Assembly (NCBI GenBank): GCA_027080775.1
Contig: JALWPV010000011.1
Span: forward strand, 202,875 to 266,874
DNA: 64,000 bases
Origin: Acidilobaceae archaeon
GTDB lineage: Archaea; Thermoproteota; Thermoprotei_A; Sulfolobales; Acidilobaceae
Direction of reading: 5' to 3'
The notes under the pieces are model-generated. The model saw only the letters and a program-made list of their open reading frames with translations, had not been told where the DNA came from and did no database searches. The stretch's first letter is position 1, and each line of letters opens with the position of its first letter. This document shows positions 17,160 through 26,404 of the stretch, in pieces. Position numbers and translations under genes: made by a program.

Positions 17160-18362
17160 TTATGTGTGCAGAAGGCTACTCCCCCCTACTTTGCTGGAGC
17201 TTCTCAGCCTCTTCTTCACCTTCTCAACTGCCTTGAGGAAGTCTGTTAAGTTTACTACTTTAGAGTTCCTCCGCAGTGCATTATAGCCGGCCTCGACTAC
17301 TACCGCTTTCAGGTCGGCGCCGCTGAAGCCCCCCGTTATCTCCGCTATCATCTCCAGATCCACGTCTCCATCTAGCTTCATCCTCCTCGTGTGTATTCTC
17401 AGTATCTCCACTCTCCCCCGCTTGTCCGGCAGGGGTATCTCGATGATGCGATCGAACCGTCCCGGCCTTAGTAGCGCTGGATCCAGTAGGTCTAGCCTGT
17501 TGGTAGCAGCTATCACCTTAACATTGCCCAGAGGGTCAAAGCCGTCCATCTCGGCTAACAGCTGGACTAGCGTCCTCTGCACTTCCCTGTCGCCGCTTGT
17601 GCCCAGCTCTAGGCGGCGGGCCCCTATGGCGTCTATCTCGTCTATGAATACTATTGATGGGGCCTTACGCCTCGCAAGCCTGAAAACCTCCCTCACGAGC
17701 CTGGCCCCCTCTCCTATAAACTTGTTCACGAACTCACTGGCAACCACCCTTATGAATGTCGCCCCCGACTCCCTGGCGACCGCCTTGGCTAGCAGGGTCT
17801 TGCCCGTACCGGGCGGGCCGTAAAGCAGGACCCCCCTGGGGGGCTCTATTCCCAGCTCTCTGAAGAGGTCCGGCCTCTTAAGCGGGAGAACCACGGCCTC
17901 ATATACCTCTCTTATCTGCTCTCTAAGCCCGCCTATGTCATCGAATGTAACGTTAGGCTTCTCGACTACCTCCATACTCTTGACTATAGGGTCAAACCTA
18001 TTAGGGAGGACGCTAACTATCGTCGAGGCCCTATTGTTGAGTGCCACCATCATGCCGGGCCTCAGCGATTGGGGATCGATTCCAGCCACAGTATTCACTA
18101 TCAAGTTTGGCCCAGTGCTACTCTTCACTATAACCCTCCCATCATCCAAGACCTCCAGCACGACGGCCTCGATCAGTGGGGGGCTGAGTAGCCTTGTCAC
18201 CTCGCTCTTATAGTGCTCCAGATCCCTCTGAAGCGCTATCTTCTCCTTCATGAGTTCCTGCACTCGCCTCCGCAGGTACTGGATCTCCTCTTCGAGAGGC
18301 GCGGCGCCGTAGCCCCCCTGCGGCTTGCTCCTGCTATTGCTGCTAAGCGACACGGCTCCCAC
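17160..18362 (-). CDS. pan: proteasome-activating nucleotidase PAN
   Basis: Hexameric AAA ATPase that unfolds substrates and feeds them to the 20S proteasome. The 400 residues show an N-terminal coiled coil (about 22-58), an OB domain (about 62-118), Walker A GPPGTGKT (182-189), Walker B FIDEID, sensor AATNR and the arginine-finger helix PGRFDR. The C-terminus ends in Leu-His-Thr; the family's usual hydrophobic-Tyr-any gate-opening motif is missing, with His where Tyr is expected. Reading of the DNA at the stop codon confirms this ending. The 3' side has a strong hairpin. Confidence 0.95.
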   Translation of the reverse strand: MGAVSLSSNSRSKPQGGYGAAPLEEEIQYLRRRVQELMKEKIALQRDLEHYKSEVTRLLSPPLIEAVVLEVLDDGRVIVKSSTGPNLIVNTVAGIDPQSLRPGMMVALNNRASTIVSVLPNRFDPIVKSMEVVEKPNVTFDDIGGLREQIREVYEAVVLPLKRPDLFRELGIEPPRGVLLYGPPGTGKTLLAKAVARESGATFIRVVASEFVNKFIGEGARLVREVFRLARRKAPSIVFIDEIDAIGARRLELGTSGDREVQRTLVQLLAEMDGFDPLGNVKVIAATNRLDLLDPALLRPGRFDRIIEIPLPDKRGRVEILRIHTRRMKLDGDVDLEMIAEITGGFSGADLKAVVVEAGYNALRRNSKVVNLTDFLKAVEKVKKRLRSSSKVGGSSLLHT

Positions 18363-18459
18363 TCCATCACCTGGACTCCGCGGGGATACACATTAAAAGG
18401 GGACACGCCAGTCGCATCTGATAATACCCTCTGGGGCCGCGCGGCCCGTGGGAGGGGCG

Positions 18460-18954
18460 TTGCCCAGGAAGAAGGAGACGCTTTACTGTGAGATATGTGG
18501 GATGCCCATAGTCGGGCGCCCCTACTATGCCGAGGTAGACGGCGTCGAAATGGTGCTCTGCGCCAGCTGCTACATGAAGCTCGTGAGGAGCGGGAGAGCG
18601 AAGCCCATCCGCCGCAGGGAGACCCCCAGGAGGGTCGTAGCGAGGCCTAGGAGGAGTGAGATCGTAGAGTATGAGATCGTAGAGGACTACTACGATCGCA
18701 TCAGGAGTGCCCGCCAGGCGAGAGGCCTCTCAACGAAGGAGCTAGCCATGAAGCTCCGCATAAGCGAGTCCCTGCTACGCAAGATAGAGCAAGGCAAGAT
18801 GAAGCCGAGCATAGACCTGGCAAGGCGGATAGAGAAGGTGTTAGGCGTGAAGCTGCTCGTGCCGACCGAGGAGCCTGAGGAGCCGCTGGCCCCGCCTAGC
18901 GGCGACTACCCCACACTGGGTGATGTGGTAGTTATACGGAGGGATGAGGATTAG
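18460..18954 (+). CDS. mbf1: archaeal multiprotein bridging factor MBF1
   Basis: Archaeal MBF1: an N-terminal zinc ribbon (CEICGMPI and CASCYMK) plus a C-terminal cro-type HTH (RSARQARGLSTKELAMKLRISESLLRKIEQGKMKPS). In archaea the protein binds ribosomes, and in eukaryotes it bridges TBP and activators. The frame can begin at GTG 18448, but TTG 18460 with GGGAGGGGCG directly upstream is favoured. First gene of a + strand run whose members overlap one another; it overlaps HflX by 11 nt. Confidence 0.93.
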   Translation: MPRKKETLYCEICGMPIVGRPYYAEVDGVEMVLCASCYMKLVRSGRAKPIRRRETPRRVVARPRRSEIVEYEIVEDYYDRIRSARQARGLSTKELAMKLRISESLLRKIEQGKMKPSIDLARRIEKVLGVKLLVPTEEPEEPLAPPSGDYPTLGDVVVIRRDED

Positions 18955-20089
18955 CTTGGAGAGGGCCTTCCTAGTCATACCTCGCTCTAAGAAAGGCCAA
19001 CTGGAAGAGGCGCTGAAGCTAGCCGAGACCGCGGGCTATAGAGTAGTCAGGATATGGAAGAGCAGGTACGAGCGGAGGCTGGGTAGGGGGCTGATAGAGG
19101 AGATCTCCCTAAAGGCCGAGGAGGAGAATCCCGACGCAATAATAGTGTATGGCGAGCCGCAGCCGTCAACACTCTTCGCACTCATGAAGGCCACGCGCAG
19201 GAGGGTCATAGACCGGGTAGAGCTTATCCTAGAGATCTTCGTGCGCCACGCCGGGAGCCGCGAGGCCAAGCTCCAGATCGAGATGGCAAGGATCAAGCAC
19301 GAGATACCACTAATCAGGGAGATGATCAGGAGGAGCAAGATGGGAGAGCTCCCAGGCTTCCTGGGGCCCGGAGGTTACGCTGTGGACGCTTACTACCGCC
19401 ACCTCACAAGCAGGCTCGCCAAGCTAAGGAGGGAACTCGAGGGGCTCCGACATCTGAGGTCAATAAGGAGATCCAAGAGGTACCGTGAGGGCATGATCCA
19501 CGTCTCCATAGTAGGCTATGCAAGCGCGGGCAAGACCACGCTCTTCAATAGGCTGACAGGCCTATCCAAGAGAGTCGGCCCCGAGTACTTCACCACACTA
19601 CAGCCTAAGCACTATAGGGTAAGGCTTAGGGGCATGGATGTAGTCTTTATAGACACAGTCGGCTTCATCCGGGACGTCCCCCCCACTATAATCGAGGCAT
19701 TCCACAGTACCCTGGAGGAGATAAGTGATAGCAACGCTATAATATTCGTGGTTGACGCGAGCAAGCCTCAGGGAGAGATTGTCGAAGAACTCGCATCGGG
19801 CTTCGAGATCATGGAGCAGGTAGGGGCCGTCGGAATCCCCACCATTGTAGCCGCTAACAAGATCGACCTTCTAGACAACGAGTCGCTGAGGGATAAGCTA
19901 GCCCTACTGGAGGGCCTAGCCTCCCCTAGGAGCGAGGTAGCGTGCGTCCTGCCCATATCTGCGTATAGGGGCGTCAACATTGATAGGCTCTCCGACTGCG
20001 TGATAGAGGTGGCCGGGCATGGAGGAGCCCTGGAGGCCCTACGGGAGGGTCTACGTGCTACGGCTGGGCCACAGGCCCGAGAGAGATAA
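18944..20089 (+). CDS. hflX: HflX-family ribosome-associated GTPase
   Basis: Obg-HflX superfamily GTPase that binds large ribosomal subunits. An N-terminal alpha/beta domain ends in a helical, Arg-rich region with the conserved [19 protein letters not shown], followed by the G domain: G1 [15 protein letters not shown]3 [11 protein letters not shown]4 AANKID. Length 381 suits archaeal members. It overlaps MBF1 by 11 nt and Trm56 by 71 nt, so the run is surely co-transcribed. Confidence 0.92.
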   Translation: MRISLERAFLVIPRSKKGQLEEALKLAETAGYRVVRIWKSRYERRLGRGLIEEISLKAEEENPDAIIVYGEPQPSTLFALMKATRRRVIDRVELILEIFVRHAGSREAKLQIEMARIKHEIPLIREMIRRSKMGELPGFLGPGGYAVDAYYRHLTSRLAKLRRELEGLRHLRSIRRSKRYREGMIHVSIVGYASAGKTTLFNRLTGLSKRVGPEYFTTLQPKHYRVRLRGMDVVFIDTVGFIRDVPPTIIEAFHSTLEEISDSNAIIFVVDASKPQGEIVEELASGFEIMEQVGAVGIPTIVAANKIDLLDNESLRDKLALLEGLASPRSEVACVLPISAYRGVNIDRLSDCVIEVAGHGGALEALREGLRATAGPQARER

Positions 20090-20582
20090 GAGGATAACCA
20101 CGCACGTCGCATTGGTTGCCAGGGCCTTCGGGGCTAACGGATTCATACTAGAGGGCATATGCGACGACTCTATCACCGCATCCATCAAGGGGGTCCTCGA
20201 GAGATGGGGCGGGGAGATGCACCTAGAGTGTGGAGTCAACGGCAAGAGCTATGTCAGGAGGTGGAGGGGGGAGGGGGGACGCGTGGTCCACCTCACGATG
20301 TACGGTCTCCCCCTCGACTTCGTAGTAGAGGAGATAAGGGCCGACCCAAACCCCAAGCTGGTAATCGTAGGGGCCGAGAAGGTAGAGAGATTCTACTATG
20401 AGGCAGCCGACTGGAATGTAGCTGTTGGCAACCAGCCGCACTCGGAAGTAGCTGCCCTAGCTTTGTTTCTGGATAGGCTATATAGGGGCCGGGAACTCTA
20501 TACTAGATATCCTAGGGCGAGACTCGAGATACGACCATCAAGGAGAGGGAAGAGCGTGGTGTCGAGCAGTGAGCCAGGCTGA
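20019..20582 (+). CDS. trm56: tRNA (cytidine(56)-2'-O)-methyltransferase
   Basis: Archaeal SPOUT methyltransferase that modifies C56 in the T-loop of tRNA. The N-terminal [20 protein letters not shown] is diagnostic, and the knot region gives [35 protein letters not shown]. Length 187 matches. The start ATG lies 71 nt inside hflX and has GGCATGGAGGAG around it; the deep overlap suggests coupling. It overlaps TFE by 14 nt. Confidence 0.95.
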   Translation: MEEPWRPYGRVYVLRLGHRPERDKRITTHVALVARAFGANGFILEGICDDSITASIKGVLERWGGEMHLECGVNGKSYVRRWRGEGGRVVHLTMYGLPLDFVVEEIRADPNPKLVIVGAEKVERFYYEAADWNVAVGNQPHSEVAALALFLDRLYRGRELYTRYPRARLEIRPSRRGKSVVSSSEPG

Positions 20583-21126
20583 CTCCGAGCTGCTGGAGAG
20601 ATTCGTGCGGGCCGTGGCCTCCATGGTGAGGCTGGACTCGGATCACGCAGCCACCATACTCAGGAAGCTGCTCTCGGAGAAGAACGGGAAGGGACTCAGC
20701 GACGAGGAGCTGGAGGAGCTAACCAACATCAGACAGGGCGAGATAAGGAGGATCCTACGGCTCCTATACGAGCTAAGGCTAGCCTCCTATAGGAGGGGCA
20801 AGCACCCGGAGACGGGTGCCACGCGGTACTACTGGAAGCTTAACCTACACACGATAAACAACGTGCTCCTCAGCAGGAAGAAGAGCGTGCTGCGCAACCT
20901 CGAACTTAAGCTAGAATACGAGGAGAATAACCAGTTCTACTACTGCCCCCTCGACGGCTCCCGCTACACGTTCGACGAGGCGTACGAGTACGACTTCCAG
21001 TGCCCGAAGTGCGGCAGCATACTAGAGGAGGACGATAGAAGCGAGATAAAGGAGGTCCTCAGGCTAGTAATCAGTAGGCTCAGGGAGTCGATAGCGAGGG
21101 ATGAGGAGAGGCTTGCCCGCCAGTAG
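20569..21126 (+). CDS. tfe: transcription initiation factor TFE alpha
   Basis: Archaeal TFE, homologue of TFIIE-alpha, which helps DNA melting at promoters. An extended winged helix occupies about 1-110 ([30 protein letters not shown]) and a zinc ribbon follows ([15 protein letters not shown] and [13 protein letters not shown]). The C-terminal charged helix fits the family. Start GTG 20569 overlaps trm56 by 14 nt; its end overlaps the DNA methyltransferase frame by 26 nt. Confidence 0.95.
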   Translation: MSQADSELLERFVRAVASMVRLDSDHAATILRKLLSEKNGKGLSDEELEELTNIRQGEIRRILRLLYELRLASYRRGKHPETGATRYYWKLNLHTINNVLLSRKKSVLRNLELKLEYEENNQFYYCPLDGSRYTFDEAYEYDFQCPKCGSILEEDDRSEIKEVLRLVISRLRESIARDEERLARQ

Positions 21127-22117
21127 ACCTGTGGCTATCGACCTATTCAGCGGAGGCGGAGGCTTCGCCAGGGGCTTCGAGTTCGCGGGCTTCAACGTGA
21201 AGGCCGCAGTAGACAACTACCCTCCAGCCGCCAAGACATACAAAGCCAACTTCCCCCACAGCGTAGTAATAGCGGATGACGCCAAGGAACTCACTGGAGA
21301 GGAGATACTCTCCTACGCCAGCCTCACCCGCGGAGAGGTCGACGTAGTAATAGCGAGCCCGCCCTGCGAGCCCTTCACAGGAGCGAACCCAAGGCGCAGG
21401 GAGGACCCGCTCATGAGGCTCTATGACGACCCTGCTGGCCAGCTGTTCCTCCACGCCATAAGACTCATAGGGGAGATCAAGCCGAGGTTCTTCGTTATCG
21501 AAAACGTGCCCGGGATCCTCGAGGCCCCCATAAGGAGGGCTATAGCGAGGGAGCTCAGGCGAGCTGGCTACCCCAGGATATACTTCAACGAGTTGAGGGC
21601 CGAGGAGCATGGAACCCCCAGCAGGAGGCTTAGGGTCTTTGTATCAAACACCCTCCTGAGGCCCCCGAAGAGGCGGGGCCCCACGGTGGAGGAGGCCCTC
21701 CGAGGCCTACCCCCGCCCGGGGCCCCATGGCCGCCAAACCACGACCCTCCACCATCGCCCGGGAGAAGGCATGAGAGGAGGCTCCCGAGGCTCAGGTGGG
21801 GGGAGGCACTGATCTACTACCGAGGAGCGGGTGGGCGGAGGCTACCGAACTATGTAAGGCTGCACCCCCATAGACACGCCCCAACGGTAATGGGGACTAG
21901 CAGATTCATACACCCCTACGAGCCCAGGCTTCTGACGGTGAGGGAGCAGGCACGCCTCATGGGGTTCCCGGACTACCACGTGTTCCTCGGCAACCGAGAC
22001 GCACAGTATAACCAGGTCGGTGAGGCCGTGCCACCGCCGCTGGCTAAGGCTATAGCCTGCCACCTCCTCGAGCGGCTCTCCGGTGATGAGGGTGCGGGTA
22101 ATACCTGTGCTCCATAA
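21101..22117 (+). CDS. DNA (cytosine-5) methyltransferase, apparently solitary
   Basis: m5C methyltransferase of about 338 residues. Motif I DLFSGGGGFARGFE binds AdoMet; motif IV ASPPCEPFTGANPRR holds the catalytic Cys but has Glu in place of the usual Gln after it; motif VI ENVPGI supplies the catalytic Glu; motif VIII is PSRRLRVFV and motif X NQVGEAVPPPLAKAI. The target-recognition region is short. The start could be ATG 21101 or TTG 21113. No restriction endonuclease lies alongside; it sits between TFE and a SPOUT-like gene, overlapping both, so it looks like part of the core operon. Confidence 0.9.
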   Translation: MRRGLPASRPVAIDLFSGGGGFARGFEFAGFNVKAAVDNYPPAAKTYKANFPHSVVIADDAKELTGEEILSYASLTRGEVDVVIASPPCEPFTGANPRRREDPLMRLYDDPAGQLFLHAIRLIGEIKPRFFVIENVPGILEAPIRRAIARELRRAGYPRIYFNELRAEEHGTPSRRLRVFVSNTLLRPPKRRGPTVEEALRGLPPPGAPWPPNHDPPPSPGRRHERRLPRLRWGEALIYYRGAGGRRLPNYVRLHPHRHAPTVMGTSRFIHPYEPRLLTVREQARLMGFPDYHVFLGNRDAQYNQVGEAVPPPLAKAIACHLLERLSGDEGAGNTCAP

Positions 22118-22562
22118 CACGAGTAGTGTCCAGAGGCTCCTAGACTTCGCGAGGCTCGTGGCCGGGCTGGGCCTGGGGGAGCTGGTGGTGACTAAGGCCT
22201 ATGGGGCGGCGGCCCAGCACGGCCTAGGGGAGCTGGGGAGGCTCGCCTACAAGAACAACATGAACCTCGTGATCCTACCGGATCTAGGCGACGCTATCGA
22301 CCTGCTAAAACCCGAGAATGTGTTAATAGTCACCAGGCGGGGGGAACCCGAGGCCTTCGACCCCCTGGCCCCGCCCCACTTGGAGGGGAGGATCCTCGTG
22401 GCCTTCAATGGGGGGGACCCCGACTTCGGCGAGGCCGAGATAGGCATGGGGAAACCCATCTATCCCCCCGGCGTCCAGGGTAGGCTTGGGCCGGCTGCCG
22501 AGGCGGCCCTAGTACTCTACCCCCTGCTCCGGAGTGTGGGCCGTGTTGAAGAGGGCGGCTGA
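22086..22562 (+). CDS. SPOUT-like DUF2122 protein (COG4080)
   Basis: A 158-residue protein of the archaeal family often labelled RecB-family nuclease or SpoU-like methylase. Visible landmarks are VLHNTSSVQRLLDFARL, LVVTKAYGAAAQHGLGELGRLAY, LVILPDLGDAIDLL and a late GMGKPIYPPGVQGRLGPAAEAALVLYPL resembling a trefoil-knot AdoMet site. RNA methylation is plausible but unproven; the nuclease label has no visible motif to support it. A GTG directly precedes the ATG at 22086. It overlaps the methyltransferase by about 30 nt. Confidence 0.75.
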   Translation: MRVRVIPVLHNTSSVQRLLDFARLVAGLGLGELVVTKAYGAAAQHGLGELGRLAYKNNMNLVILPDLGDAIDLLKPENVLIVTRRGEPEAFDPLAPPHLEGRILVAFNGGDPDFGEAEIGMGKPIYPPGVQGRLGPAAEAALVLYPLLRSVGRVEEGG

Positions 22563-23715
22563 GAAGCCCGTCTCGGAGCTGCTCTCACTAGCGGCGCACT
22601 ACACTAGCGTCGCGGTGGATCTAGCCCTCTACACCCTAGCCTCGCGGGACCAGCTAGCGGCTAGGGAGGTTCTCAGGCTAGAGAGGGCTATAGATGACTA
22701 TCTATCCGACATCATAGCTGGGACCGCGCTTGCCATAAGGGCCCCGAGCCAGACTGGGCTGGCCATAGGCATAGTAGTCCTGGCCGAGGCTTTCGATAAG
22801 ATAAGCGATGCCGCAGGGGACCTAGCCGGCCTCGTCCTCAGGGGGCTACCAGTGCATAAGTTCGTCAGCGCCTCGAGCGTGTGCTGCGGTGAGGTCGTGA
22901 CCCTGGTTAGGGTCAACCGGAAGCCGCTTGAGATGCCCTCACTCGTCGACCTCTTACTGCTCAGGAGAGACGGCGAGTACAGGATCTCGCCCGAGTGGAG
23001 CGATGTCAGGGAGGGCGACATAGTAGTCATACGGGGCCCCCTGGAGGAGGCCGAGGAGTTCTCCAGGGCGGTGGGCTACTCGATCTACTCCCAGCTCAGT
23101 AGGGGCACACCGGCCCTCATATCAGCCATAGCCGGCGACGACCTATCCAATGCGGTGCTCCAGATAAAGAGCCTCGCGAGGCTAATGCTCGACCTAGCAC
23201 TGCACAGCCTCCTCTACAACGACAAGGCCCTCGCACGCGAGGTCCTCAGGCTCGAGGACGAGGCCGACTCACTCTACATCAAGGGCCTCGAGGCGGCCTT
23301 CGCAGCAGGCAACCCTGCTGCCTCGGAGGAGATGGTGTCAATAGCCGTATTCATTAAATCCATGGAGTCGATAGCCGACGCCGCCACAATGATAGCCAAT
23401 ATAACTATCGAGGGCCTCGTATCGGACTTCCTCGTGGAAACCATGGAGGAGGCTGAGGAGGCCTACCTCAAACTCCTTGTGGGTGAGGAGCTAGAGGGGA
23501 AAACAATCAACGAGCTTGGATTAGAAGATGACGGGTTCCTACCCGTGGCGGTTAGGAGCGGCTCCACCCTCATACTACCAGTGCCGAGGGACTACAAGGT
23601 GAAGGCTGGCGACCTAATCATAGTTAAGTACTACCAGCCCGAGGGCGGGGATCCCACTGAGGCCTTGGAGGCGAAGGGATACAAGGTTATACCCCCCGGT
23701 TCACCGGAGGGCTAA
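22534..23715 (+). CDS. PhoU/TrkA-C ion-transport regulator
   Basis: Two PhoU-like helical repeats alternate with two RCK-C (TrkA-C) domains: PhoU about 1-95, RCK-C about 120-180 (PSLVDLLLLRRDGEYRIS, REGDIVVIRG), PhoU about 185-305 (VLRLEDEADSLYIKGLEAA) and RCK-C about 320-385 (INELGLEDDGFLPVAVRSG, KAGDLIIVKY). Such proteins are thought to gate cation or phosphate transporters through ligand binding. No transporter is adjacent. The frame begins with GTG 22534; GTG 22543 or TTG 22546 are also possible starts. It overlaps the preceding gene by 29 nt. Confidence 0.82.
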   Translation: MWAVLKRAAEKPVSELLSLAAHYTSVAVDLALYTLASRDQLAAREVLRLERAIDDYLSDIIAGTALAIRAPSQTGLAIGIVVLAEAFDKISDAAGDLAGLVLRGLPVHKFVSASSVCCGEVVTLVRVNRKPLEMPSLVDLLLLRRDGEYRISPEWSDVREGDIVVIRGPLEEAEEFSRAVGYSIYSQLSRGTPALISAIAGDDLSNAVLQIKSLARLMLDLALHSLLYNDKALAREVLRLEDEADSLYIKGLEAAFAAGNPAASEEMVSIAVFIKSMESIADAATMIANITIEGLVSDFLVETMEEAEEAYLKLLVGEELEGKTINELGLEDDGFLPVAVRSGSTLILPVPRDYKVKAGDLIIVKYYQPEGGDPTEALEAKGYKVIPPGSPEG

Positions 23716-23756
23716 CCCCGAATTAACCCTCGGAGCACGAGAAGGCCTTAGGGAGC

Positions 23757-25007
23757 GTGGTGCCCAGGATCCCCCCAGAACTGTGCGCCAGGTGCAAGGG
23801 CTACAAGAGGCTATGCGGCCTACCAACGTGCCCCATCCTCGAGAGGTTCAGGAGCCAGCTACGCGCCACCCTCAAGGTAGACGCCACCACGGCCGAGGGC
23901 TACACTCCCCCCTCAGCACTGGTGGGCGAGCACGACTACCCTAGGGTCAGCGTCTACTATATGCTCCCCCCAGGCGAGGGGGCCGAGGAGGCCCGGTACC
24001 ACGACGCCCCTAGCCTATGGGTTGAGAGGAGGGAGAGCCTGCACAACATAATAAGGCTGCGTAGCTCCATGGTGGCGGCCCGCCTCAGGGTGGACGCTAG
24101 GAGCCCCCAGAGCCTCTATGACAAAGAGTTCCTCTATGCCTCCGTTAGCGTGGCCCCCGTTGACTCGGAGGTGGAGCTAGCCAGGCCTCCAACCCCCCGG
24201 TTAATCTTTGATGGCATCTCGAAGCCCGTAGGCCCAAGCGGCCCGGCAAGGAGGATAAGGGTAACCGGTAACCCTAGGCTCCACCCCCGCCTGGAAAAGC
24301 TCGTTTGGGACGAGGCCACTGCTTCCACCGCTATAGTAGAGCTGTATAGGTCTGGCGTCGATGTCTACACAATACACCGGGCCCTTAGTCTAGGCATGCT
24401 GGGGAGGCCCAGGAACCGCCGCCTCGTGCCGACGAGGTGGGCCATAACAGCGGTCGACGACACGATAAGTAGGTGGCTCCGCTCGGCCCTCAGAGACAGG
24501 CCCTCGATAGACACCATCGAGGTCTACAGGGCCGAGTACCTGGGCAATAGGTTCACGATAATCCTCTACCCCGGCAGCGGCTGGTTCGAGTGGGTGGAGG
24601 TCTGGCACCCCGCTGGCCTATGGACTCGTAGGGCCCGAGAACCCAGCGCCTGGAGGGTCGCTGAGGATCCCCTGGGCCGCGCCACCGACGTTGACGGTGG
24701 CTTCTCCGCCGCCAGGCTGGCAGTGCTGGAGAGTCTCTACAGGAGGGGGCGCGTGGCCGACGTTATAATACTCAGGGAGATCACGCCCTCATACTACGCC
24801 CCAGTCGGTAACTGGCACATAAGGGAGACGGTGCGCAGGGCCCTAGCGGGCTCACCCGTTAGATTCGATGACCTCAACGACGCTGTGGGGGAGGCACTGG
24901 CCTCCCTGGAGACCCCGGAGGCCCAGCGTGCAGCCCTAAAGGCTAGCCCCCTCCTCAGGGGCGTGCGGCGCTCGAGGCTCACAGACTACTGGCCCGAGCT
25001 CGGCTAG
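23757..25007 (+). CDS. nreA: Nre-family DNA repair protein
   Basis: Archaeal Nre protein implicated in repair of DNA damage. The N-terminal zinc motif has Cys10, Cys13, Cys20 and Cys25 (CARCKGYKRLCGLPTCP), followed by the conserved VGEHDYPRV and PVGPSGP segments. The C-terminus ends RSRLTDYWPELG, which resembles the PCNA-interacting box (Leu plus two aromatics) reported at the end of NreA proteins, though the leading Gln is replaced by Arg. Start at GTG 23757 follows GGGAGC. Last member of the + strand run before the winged-helix gene. Confidence 0.88.
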   Translation: MVPRIPPELCARCKGYKRLCGLPTCPILERFRSQLRATLKVDATTAEGYTPPSALVGEHDYPRVSVYYMLPPGEGAEEARYHDAPSLWVERRESLHNIIRLRSSMVAARLRVDARSPQSLYDKEFLYASVSVAPVDSEVELARPPTPRLIFDGISKPVGPSGPARRIRVTGNPRLHPRLEKLVWDEATASTAIVELYRSGVDVYTIHRALSLGMLGRPRNRRLVPTRWAITAVDDTISRWLRSALRDRPSIDTIEVYRAEYLGNRFTIILYPGSGWFEWVEVWHPAGLWTRRAREPSAWRVAEDPLGRATDVDGGFSAARLAVLESLYRRGRVADVIILREITPSYYAPVGNWHIRETVRRALAGSPVRFDDLNDAVGEALASLETPEAQRAALKASPLLRGVRRSRLTDYWPELG

Positions 25008-25087
25008 GCCTTTAACGGTAACACTAGCGTAGCACCCACTCCCCCAGCCAATTACTACACCCTCCCCCAGGACGTCGAGGGGGCCCA

Positions 25088-25843
25088 TTGAGGGACGTCG
25101 ACTACAGGACTATAGCTGAAGCCCTAGCCCGCCAGGGCTCTAGGAGGTCCAGGGGACGCGGGGGGCCCAGGAGCAGGGTTGTGGACGCGATAATGGTCCT
25201 ACTCCTATCAAAGCCCATGAGAGCCGCCGAGATAGCAAGCGTGCTCGGCTTCCAGTCGAAGTACATCAGCAGCTACCTCAGCTACTGGAAGGCCAGGGGC
25301 TACGTTGACTATGATCGGGGCTTCTGGTACCTAACCCCCCTCGGCGAGGAATACGCCCACGAAATAGTGGATAGGCTCCGCCGCAGCCTCGAAGACGAGT
25401 ATGCAAGACTAGCCCGCAGCGTATTATTGTCAACTGAAATAGTTAGCTCGACAATAGATGGCAAGAGGAAGCCTAGAGAGCCGGCGAATCCGGGGAAACC
25501 ACAGTCATTCATTGCTGGGTTAATGTCATCTGGTGGCAATAAACGACAAGGAGCTAGTAGGGTTGATCGAGTCACATGCGTCCTCCGCCTCCTGAAGGGT
25601 AGGCTTGACGAGGAGGAGTTCGAGGTGATAAGTACTATACTCTCACACTACGCTAGGTGGGGGAGCACCTACCTCTATGCCGACCAACTCCAGGAGAAGC
25701 TGCAGGCTGATCAGAAGTGGCTCTTCGCTAAGCTTCGAAGCCTTCAGACGAAGAACCTGATCTACATCTACGCCGACCCCCGCCTAGGGGTGAGAGTGGG
25801 CCTCTCCAAAGCCCTCCGCGAGACGTTAGAGTACTGCGAGTAA
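25088..25843 (+). CDS. two-winged-helix protein, possibly WhiP-like
   Basis: A 251-residue protein with a winged helix at each end: about 30-95 (AAEIASVLGFQSKYISSYLSYWKARGYVDYD then FWYLTPLGEEYA) and about 165-250 (LYADQLQEKLQADQKWLFAKLRSLQTKNLIYIY), joined by a low-complexity basic linker of AT-richer codons. This size and layout match WhiP, the crenarchaeal Cdt1-like initiator found beside some replication origins, and the 3' gap holds repeated TAGTA/TACTA palindromes. It could equally be an ordinary regulator. TTG 25088 follows GTCGAGGGGGC. Confidence 0.6.
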   Translation: MRDVDYRTIAEALARQGSRRSRGRGGPRSRVVDAIMVLLLSKPMRAAEIASVLGFQSKYISSYLSYWKARGYVDYDRGFWYLTPLGEEYAHEIVDRLRRSLEDEYARLARSVLLSTEIVSSTIDGKRKPREPANPGKPQSFIAGLMSSGGNKRQGASRVDRVTCVLRLLKGRLDEEEFEVISTILSHYARWGSTYLYADQLQEKLQADQKWLFAKLRSLQTKNLIYIYADPRLGVRVGLSKALRETLEYCE

Positions 25844-25865
25844 GATCTTGCAACCCCTGAGGCTG

Positions 25866-25923
25866 GTAGTATCAATACTACTATACACCTCCCGTACTAT
25901 CGCGTCAACATTCATGATAGTAC
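25866..25923. repeat. palindrome cluster after the winged-helix gene
   Basis: Two perfect inverted repeats share the same core: GTAGTAT-CA-ATACTAC (25866-25881) and GTACTATC...GATAGTAC (25894-25901 with 25916-25923). Further TAGTA/TACTA copies occur at 25971 and 26034, giving six in about 170 bp. The whole stretch 25844-26158 has no convincing gene start, so it is either an operator region for the winged-helix proteins on both sides or an origin element. It is not strongly AT-rich. Confidence 0.5.
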
Positions 25924-26158
25924 TCTCAACTAGCGAGCTGCCTTGAGAATGGTTTGGCTAATGATACTCGGTAGTAAGGCCTAGCCTGCCGACAAGAGCA
26001 CCCATCACCGGGCAGCGAGGCAGTACTGGCTGTTAGTAGGAGTAGGGGATAGAATAGCAGGCAGCCTAGAGCCCTCGGCGGGGTGGGCAGGCCTGCGCTG
26101 GAGCGTCAGGGAGAGGTCAATCAAGAAGGCTCTACTTGATAGCATTGAGAGCCATGGT

Positions 26159-26404
26159 GTGAGTGCGGGGGAACTCGCTGAATGGCTCTGGGAGGAGTTC
26201 GGGATACGCGTAAGACCCGAGTGGCCGCGGGTCAGGCGTGCTGTGCTGCGCTCGGCGGATATTGAAGCTAGAGATCTTGCAGTATTTATGATTGAGAAGG
26301 GCCTCACACCCGACGAGGGGCTATGGGATGCTAGACCAGCAATACGTCTGCGAGGCGCTAGCGAGCCTAGTGAGGATAGCGAGGGGGAGCGGGGCAGCGG
26401 TTAG
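26159..26404 (+). CDS. small unknown protein with HTH-like start
   Basis: An 81-residue frame beginning at GTG 26159. The sequence before it stays open from 25985 without ATG, GTG or TTG and reads protein-like (SVRERSIKKALLDSIESHG continuing into SAGELAEWLWEEFGIRV), so the true start could be a rare codon (CTG or ATT) further upstream. The early part suggests a helix-turn-helix; the tail is Ser/Glu/Gly-rich. It overlaps the next gene by 77 nt. I do not recognise the family. Confidence 0.45.
   Translation: MSAGELAEWLWEEFGIRVRPEWPRVRRAVLRSADIEARDLAVFMIEKGLTPDEGLWDARPAIRLRGASEPSEDSEGERGSG

Noticed and set aside
26159..26404. Reading this ORF as a pure shadow of the overlapping 26328 gene.
   Set aside because: The part before the overlap reads as protein-like for about 130 codons, so it was kept at low confidence instead.
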